The notes beneath the pieces are model-generated. The model ran no database searches and was not told the DNA's origin. It was given only the letters and a program-made list of their open reading frames with translations. From assembly GCA_040220455.1 (NCBI GenBank), contig JAVJUS010000005.1, forward strand, positions 124,001 through 188,000: DNA of 64,000 nucleotides, in the 5' to 3' direction. Each line of letters starts with the position of its first letter. Positions within the stretch are counted from its first letter, which is position 1. Both the position numbers and the translations under genes were made by a program. This stretch comes from JAVJUS01 sp040220455. GTDB taxonomy: Bacteria > Pseudomonadota > Alphaproteobacteria > DSM-16000 > Inquilinaceae. Below are positions 59,541-64,000 of this stretch, one piece after another.

Positions 59541-61034
59541 ATGACCCCGGCCGCCTCGCGCACGGTCGCGCGCTCCGGCGCCTGGGCCCTGGTGCAGAGC
59601 GGCGCGCTGGCGCTGCTCTCCCTGGGCGCGATCGTGGTGATCGCCCGGCTGATCGGGCCGACCCAGGTCGGCATCGCCGCGGTCGCCGTCGCGCTCGCCC
59701 AGATTTTAGGGCTGCTGGCGAGCTCGCTCATGATCGACGCGCTGGTCCGCGCCCCGCGCCTGTCGAGCGCGCATCTCGACAGCGCGTTTTGGTGCTCGCT
59801 CGGCGTCGGCGCCGTCCTGGCGGCCGCGGTCGCGGCGCCGGCCCTGATCCTGCCGGAGGGCGGGCCGACGACCGTGCAGGCGCTGGCCGCCATCGCGCCG
59901 GTGCTGGCGGTCAAGGGGCTGGCCGCGGTGCCGATCGCGCTGCACCGGCGCGGCTTCGCCTTCCGGCCGCTCGCCGTCCGCGCGGTCGCCGGCCGGCTCG
60001 CCGGCGCGGTCGCGGGCATCGCGGTGGCGCTCGCCGGCGGCGGCTTCTGGGCCCTGATCGCGCAATTCGTCGTCAACGACCTGGTCTCGGTCGCGCTTCT
60101 CTGGCGGTCGACCGACTGGCGGCCGCGCGCGCGGATCCGGCGGCGCCGGCTGGCCGGCCTGCTCGCCTTCGGCATTCCCTGGCTGGGGGCGGAGTTCGTC
60201 GGCTTCGCCAGCCAGCGGGTCCTGCAGATCCTCACCGGCGCCCTCCTCGGCCCGGCGGCGCTGGGCCCGCTGACGCTCGCCATGCGCCTGGCGGAGACCC
60301 TGCGCGAGCTGGTCGCCAGCGCCGCGACCCAGGTCAGCCTGCCCGTCTTCGCCCGGCTGCAGGACGACCCCGCCCATCTGGGCCGGGCGTTCCGCGCCGG
60401 CACGCGGATGACCGTGCTGACCACCGTGCCCGCCTTCGTCGGCTTCGCCGCCATCGCGCCGGCCGCGGTGCCGCTGCTGCTGGGCGACGCCTGGGCGGCG
60501 ACGGCCGGCCTGGTCGTGCCGATCGCGCTGGCGGCCGCGGTGTCGAGCGCGTCGGTCTATGCCGGCAACGTCTTCTCGGCGGTCGATCGGCCGCGCCTGC
60601 GCGTCGTCGTCGCCGTCGCCGACCTGGCGCTGACGGGCCTTCTGTTCGGCGTCGCCTTGCCGGTGGGCGGGCTGGACGTCGATGCCGTGGCCTGGCTCTG
60701 GTTCGCGCGCACGGTCTGCCTGTCGCTGCTGCGCCTCGCCCTGGTCCGCGGCTGCCTGGGCGTGCCGATGCGCGCGATGGCCGCCGACACCCTGCCGGCG
60801 GCCGCGGCCGCGGTGACCATGGGCGTCGCGGTGTCGATCCTGACCGACGCCCTGCTGGCCGCCGAGGGTCCGGTCGTCGCCAGCCTCGCCGGGATCGCCG
60901 CCGGCATCGCCGTCTACGGCGCGGGCGTTTCCCTCGTCGCGCCTGCCGCCGCCGGCGAGGTCGCGGCCGCGCTGCGTGCCCTGGCCGACCGCCGCGGCCC
61001 GGCCGCCGAAGCCACAGGAGCCCCTGCCCGATGA
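59541..61034 (+). CDS. Wzx-like polysaccharide flippase (MOP superfamily)
   Basis: Membrane protein of 497 residues with about 12-14 TM segments. The N-terminus SGAWALVQSGALALLSLGAIVVIARLIGP is typical of the PST/Wzx branch, followed by LALRLAET-like LAMRLAETLREL and VSLPVFARLQDDPAHLGRAF. It flips undecaprenyl-linked repeat units from the cytoplasmic to the periplasmic leaflet. A GGAGGGGC ribosome site precedes the start. Its stop overlaps the next GT4 start (ATGA). Confidence 0.92.
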   Translation: MTPAASRTVARSGAWALVQSGALALLSLGAIVVIARLIGPTQVGIAAVAVALAQILGLLASSLMIDALVRAPRLSSAHLDSAFWCSLGVGAVLAAAVAAPALILPEGGPTTVQALAAIAPVLAVKGLAAVPIALHRRGFAFRPLAVRAVAGRLAGAVAGIAVALAGGGFWALIAQFVVNDLVSVALLWRSTDWRPRARIRRRRLAGLLAFGIPWLGAEFVGFASQRVLQILTGALLGPAALGPLTLAMRLAETLRELVASAATQVSLPVFARLQDDPAHLGRAFRAGTRMTVLTTVPAFVGFAAIAPAAVPLLLGDAWAATAGLVVPIALAAAVSSASVYAGNVFSAVDRPRLRVVVAVADLALTGLLFGVALPVGGLDVDAVAWLWFARTVCLSLLRLALVRGCLGVPMRAMAADTLPAAAAAVTMGVAVSILTDALLAAEGPVVASLAGIAAGIAVYGAGVSLVAPAAAGEVAAALRALADRRGPAAEATGAPAR

Positions 61035-62197
61035 CCGACCTTACCGAAACGCCGGCCGCGCGCGCCGGCAAGCATGTCGTCTTCGTGCCGCACGAGACCC
61101 TGGGCGGGGTGGGCGGCATCCAGCGCTACGATCGCCGCATGATCGAGGGCCTGGCGGCCGTACTGGGTGCGGCCGGCGGCCGGGCCTCGGTCTCGGCCCG
61201 GGTCGAGCCCGATTCGGCCTACCGGGCTCCCGACGGCGTCGCGCTGGAGCATGCCGACGGCTCGATGGCCCGGCTCGCCCTGCGCGTCGCCCACCGGGCC
61301 CGGGCCGGCCGCGCCGACCTGGTGATCCTCGGCCATGCGCAGCTCGCGCCGGTCGGGCTGATGCTGCGCCGCCTGCCCGGCGCGCCGACGGTCGCGCTGT
61401 GCGTTCATGGCGACGATGTCTGGTCGATCGAGCCCGGCCGGCGTCCCCACCCGGTCCGGCGCGCGGCGATCCGGTCCTGCGCCGATCTCGTCTTTTCCGT
61501 CAGCCGCCACACGGCTCGGCGAATGAGGGAGGACTACGGCCTGCCTGCCGGCCGGTTCCGCCACCTGCCCAACGCCATCGACACGCCGGGCGAGGCCGCG
61601 CGCGACCCGGTGGCGCGGCCCGCCGACCGGCCGCCGCGGCTGCTGACGGTCAGCCGGATGGACCCGCACGACGCGCGCAAGGGCATCGACGTGGCGCTCG
61701 AGGCCACGGCCCGGCTCGTCGAGCGCCATCCCGGACTGACCCATGTCGTCGTCGGCGACGGGCCGGAGCGTCCGACCTACGAAGCAATGGCCGAGCGCCT
61801 GGGCCTCGGCGGCGTCGCCCGCTTCACCGGACGGATCGACGACGCGGCGCTGAACCGGCTCTACGCCGAGTCCGACCTCTTCGTCCTGCCGTCCTCCAAG
61901 GAAGGCTTCGGCATCGTCTTTCTGGAGGCCTGGCGCCAGGGGCTGCCCGTCGTCTGCGGCAATCGCGACGCGTCGTGCGAGGTCGTCACCGACGGCGCGG
62001 ACGGCCGCACCGTCGACCCGCACGATCCCGCGGCCGTCGCCGAGGGCGTCGCCGACATCCTCGACCGCCCGGACCGGGGCGCCGCCCTGGCCGCGGCGGG
62101 ACGGCGCAAGATCGAGACGGTCTTCTCCGACGCCGCCTTCCGCCGCAACCTCGCCGATCTGCTCGACAACCGCTCCGGCGCGCGGGTGGCGGCATGA
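61031..62197 (+). CDS. GT4 glycosyltransferase
   Basis: GT-B enzyme of 388 residues. The N-domain has HVVFVPHETLGGVGGIQRYDRRM, with the UDP/GDP-sugar enzymes' GGIQ loop, and VALCVHGDDVWSIE. The C-domain contains LLTVSRMDPHDARKGIDVALEA, HVVVGDGPERPTYEAMAERL and SSKEGFGIVFLEAWRQGLPVVC, the GT4 EX7E region. It is coupled by four-base overlaps to the flippase before it and the pyruvyl transferase after it. Homologous GT4 proteins add mannose or glucose late in repeat-unit synthesis, but the donor is not determined. Confidence 0.92.
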   Translation: MTDLTETPAARAGKHVVFVPHETLGGVGGIQRYDRRMIEGLAAVLGAAGGRASVSARVEPDSAYRAPDGVALEHADGSMARLALRVAHRARAGRADLVILGHAQLAPVGLMLRRLPGAPTVALCVHGDDVWSIEPGRRPHPVRRAAIRSCADLVFSVSRHTARRMREDYGLPAGRFRHLPNAIDTPGEAARDPVARPADRPPRLLTVSRMDPHDARKGIDVALEATARLVERHPGLTHVVVGDGPERPTYEAMAERLGLGGVARFTGRIDDAALNRLYAESDLFVLPSSKEGFGIVFLEAWRQGLPVVCGNRDASCEVVTDGADGRTVDPHDPAAVAEGVADILDRPDRGAALAAAGRRKIETVFSDAAFRRNLADLLDNRSGARVAA

Positions 62198-63432
62198 GCC
62201 GGGGCCCGCGCGTTCTTCTCGTCGGCTTCTACGGCGTGCCGAACCTGGGCGACGAGCTGCTGTGCCGCGCCGTGATCGCGCGCGTCCGCGCCGTCGCGCC
62301 CGGCGCCCGGATCACGGTGCTGGCCGCCGACGCCGAGGTCGCGCGCCGCTATAGCGGGCTGGACGACGATGTCGCGATCCTGGAGGGCTTCTACCCGACG
62401 CCGCGCTTCCGCCGGGCGTGGAAGAGCCATCTCGACGCCGCGGGCCGGGCCGATCTGGTGGTCCTGGGCGGTGGCGGGCTGATCAGCGACCGTCATCACT
62501 GGTCGAGCGTGCCGCGCTACGCCCTGCCGGCGCTGGCGGCGCTGGCCGCCGGCAGGCCGGTGATCGCGGCCGGGCTCGGCATCCCGGGCCTGCGCCGGTT
62601 CTGGCTGAGGCGCCTGTCGGCGGCGCTGGTCGGCGCCATGGCCCGGGTCGGGGTGCGCGACATGGTCTCGGCCAGCCAGGCCGAGGTGCTGGGCGCCCGG
62701 CCGGAGGCGGTGAGACCCGGGCGGGACATGGCCCCGGTCGCGCTCGCCGGGAGGCTCGACCGCTCGACGCCGGCCGTTGTCGTCGATCGCTGGCTGGTCA
62801 ACCTGCGCGCCGACCCGCCCCTGCCCGAGGCCGGCGTGACGGCGATGCTGGAGCGCCTCGCCGCCGCCGGGGCCGGCATCGACCTGCTGGTCGCCGAGCC
62901 GGTCGACCGGCCCTACTACGAAGCCCTGGTCGCCGCAGTGACCCCGGGCGCCGCCGCGGCCTGCCGGGTTATCGAGCCGGAGACGCTGGACGAGGCGCTC
63001 GGCATCGTCCGGCGGGCCCGGGGCGTGCTGGCCGAGCGGCTGCACGTGGTCGTTGCGGCGATCGGCGCCGCCCGCCCGCTGGTCGCCGTGCCCTACGAAT
63101 CCAAGGTGACGACGGCGCTCGCCGAGTTCGAGGCCGGCGCCGCCGTCGTCGCACCACACGAGATCGGTGCGGGCACCGCCGACCGGCTCTTCGCCGCCCG
63201 CGGCAACGAGGCGGCGGCGCGCCGGCTGGCCGACGCCGCTCCGGCGATCGCCGCGGAGATCGACGATTTGCTGCGCGCCGGCGTCGCGGCGCCGGCCGTG
63301 CCGTGGAACCGCCGGCTCGCCGCCGGATTGTGGCTGACAGGATTGACGGCGTTCGCGCTCGTCAAGCCCTGGCTGCCCTCCCCCTCCCGCCTGCGGGCCC
63401 GCGTCGCGCGGGCGCCTGCCGCCCATAGCTGA
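62194..63432 (+). CDS. Polysaccharide pyruvyl transferase family protein (CsaB-like)
   Basis: Protein of 412 residues. LLVGFYGVPNLGDELLCRAVIA and DLVVLGGGGLISDRHHWSSV are the family's N-terminal motifs, and GVLAERLHVVVAAIGAARPLVAVPYESKV corresponds to the ERLH...GxP...YxxK C-terminal motif of the CsaB subgroup. It should ketalise a hydroxyl pair of a sugar with pyruvate. The C-terminal 60 residues include one hydrophobic segment. It overlaps the GT4 gene and is followed after 10 bp by manC. Confidence 0.9.
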   Translation: MSRGPRVLLVGFYGVPNLGDELLCRAVIARVRAVAPGARITVLAADAEVARRYSGLDDDVAILEGFYPTPRFRRAWKSHLDAAGRADLVVLGGGGLISDRHHWSSVPRYALPALAALAAGRPVIAAGLGIPGLRRFWLRRLSAALVGAMARVGVRDMVSASQAEVLGARPEAVRPGRDMAPVALAGRLDRSTPAVVVDRWLVNLRADPPLPEAGVTAMLERLAAAGAGIDLLVAEPVDRPYYEALVAAVTPGAAAACRVIEPETLDEALGIVRRARGVLAERLHVVVAAIGAARPLVAVPYESKVTTALAEFEAGAAVVAPHEIGAGTADRLFAARGNEAAARRLADAAPAIAAEIDDLLRAGVAAPAVPWNRRLAAGLWLTGLTAFALVKPWLPSPSRLRARVARAPAAHS

Positions 63433-63442
63433 GGTGACCTCC

Positions 63443-64000
63443 ATGACCGAGAAAGCCGTCCCGGTGATCCTTTGCGGAGGGGCGGGGACCCGCCTCTGGC
63501 CCCTGTCGACGCCGCGCCGGCCCAAGCATCTGCTGAAGCTGCTCTCGGACGAGACGCTGCTGCAGACCACCGCGCGGCGCTTTTCGGACACCGACGCCTT
63601 CGACGCCCCGATCGCGATCTGCCATCAGATCCACGGCCCGGAGGTCGCCAACCAGCTCGCGGCCAAGGGGATGATGCCGCGGTCGGTCCTGATGGAGCCG
63701 ATCGGGCGCAACACGGCTCCTGCGATCGTGCTGGCCGCCTACGAGGCGGCGGTGCGCGACCCGGCGACGCCGCTCGTCATCGTGCCGGCCGATCACGACA
63801 TCACCGCGCCGCTCGCCTTCCGCGACGCCCTGCGCACGGCGATCGCCACGGCGAAGGACGGCTGGATCGTCACGCTCGGCATCGAGCCCGACCGCGCCTC
63901 GGAGGCCTTCGGCTATATCGAGATGGGCGAGGCGATGGCGGGCTCGCGGCGGGTGCACCGGATCGGCAGCTTCGTCGAGAAGCCGGCGGAATCCGTTGCC
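63443..64000 (+). CDS. manC: Mannose-1-phosphate guanylyltransferase (partial, runs off the window)
   Basis: The first 186 residues of a ManC/AlgA-type enzyme. The pyrophosphorylase signature GGAGTRLWPLSTPRRPKHLL is at residues 12-31, EPIGRNTAPAIVLAAYEA near residue 90, VPADHDI near residue 115, and FVEKP near residue 180. It makes GDP-mannose from mannose-1-phosphate and GTP, so the cluster supplies its own GDP-mannose or derived sugars such as GDP-fucose or GDP-rhamnose. Full-length enzymes usually also carry a C-terminal phosphomannose isomerase domain; this cannot be judged here. GAGGTGACC precedes the start. Confidence 0.93.
   Translation, partial: MTEKAVPVILCGGAGTRLWPLSTPRRPKHLLKLLSDETLLQTTARRFSDTDAFDAPIAICHQIHGPEVANQLAAKGMMPRSVLMEPIGRNTAPAIVLAAYEAAVRDPATPLVIVPADHDITAPLAFRDALRTAIATAKDGWIVTLGIEPDRASEAFGYIEMGEAMAGSRRVHRIGSFVEKPAESVA

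Noticed and set aside
1..64000. CRISPR arrays, rRNA, tRNA clusters or prophage
   Set aside because: No spaced direct repeats, no RNA gene motifs and no phage structural genes were seen on either strand.

Overview
The window comes from a bacterium with very high GC content (roughly 70 %, strong G/C preference at third codon positions). The gene families fit an alphaproteobacterium, most likely Rhodospirillales in the broad sense: phaA/phaB with an OxyR regulator, an AglEFG-like sugar transporter, an HAE1-type RND pump and an ExoY/Wzc-type exopolysaccharide locus. The taxonomic placement is inference. I see no rRNA, tRNA or CRISPR array.

Layout. (1) 1-6.5 kb: a polyhydroxybutyrate module (PhaC-like synthase, phaA, phaB) with a divergent oxyR between phaA and phaB, then an AhpD-like CMD protein, a NUDIX hydrolase and a PEBP-family protein. 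(2) 6.7-13.3 kb: a sugar or sugar-acid uptake operon with a LacI regulator, a binding protein, two permeases carrying unusual extra segments, and a GH63-like hydrolase. It has no ATPase gene, and a cluster of hairpins separates the binding protein from the permeases. (3) 13.4-21.4 kb: an arylsulfotransferase-like protein, a secreted YHS protein, an RND efflux pair and a YcaQ-type DNA glycosylase. (4) 21.4-25.8 kb: nucleotide-sugar genes (epimerase, CapD-type dehydratase, UDP-sugar 6-dehydrogenase). (5) 25.9-29.9 kb: a metabolic interlude with an SDR, a VapBC-type toxin-antitoxin pair, a beta-hydroxyacid dehydrogenase and an enolase-superfamily protein.

(6) 29.9-46.8 kb: an accessory glycan locus. 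It holds an FkbM methyltransferase, a glutamine-dependent asparagine-synthase-like amidotransferase, a DCC/HTTM-like pair, a GT2-like enzyme, a fused double methyltransferase, four GT4 enzymes, another SAM-methyltransferase fold protein, and an ABC-exporter-like protein in which every ATPase motif has decayed. That last protein is the most unusual object in the window. Taken together the genes point to a heavily methylated, possibly amidated glycan. (7) 46.8-47.8 kb: a decayed IS3-family remnant and non-coding sequence. (8) 47.8-64 kb: a VOC protein, then a Wzx/Wzy-type exopolysaccharide cluster. A Wzc-like chain-length/tyrosine kinase protein lies divergent to an ExoY-like priming transferase, followed by GT4/GT2 enzymes, a Wzy-like polymerase, two polysaccharide pyruvyl transferases, a Wzx-like flippase and the start of manC. 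No outer-membrane export protein (Wza) or phosphatase (Wzb) is present.

How the parts fit: groups 4 and 6 can supply and decorate nucleotide sugars for one surface glycan, and group 8 is a largely self-contained assembly line for a pyruvylated, mannose-derived polysaccharide. Groups 1 and 2 cover carbon storage and carbohydrate uptake.
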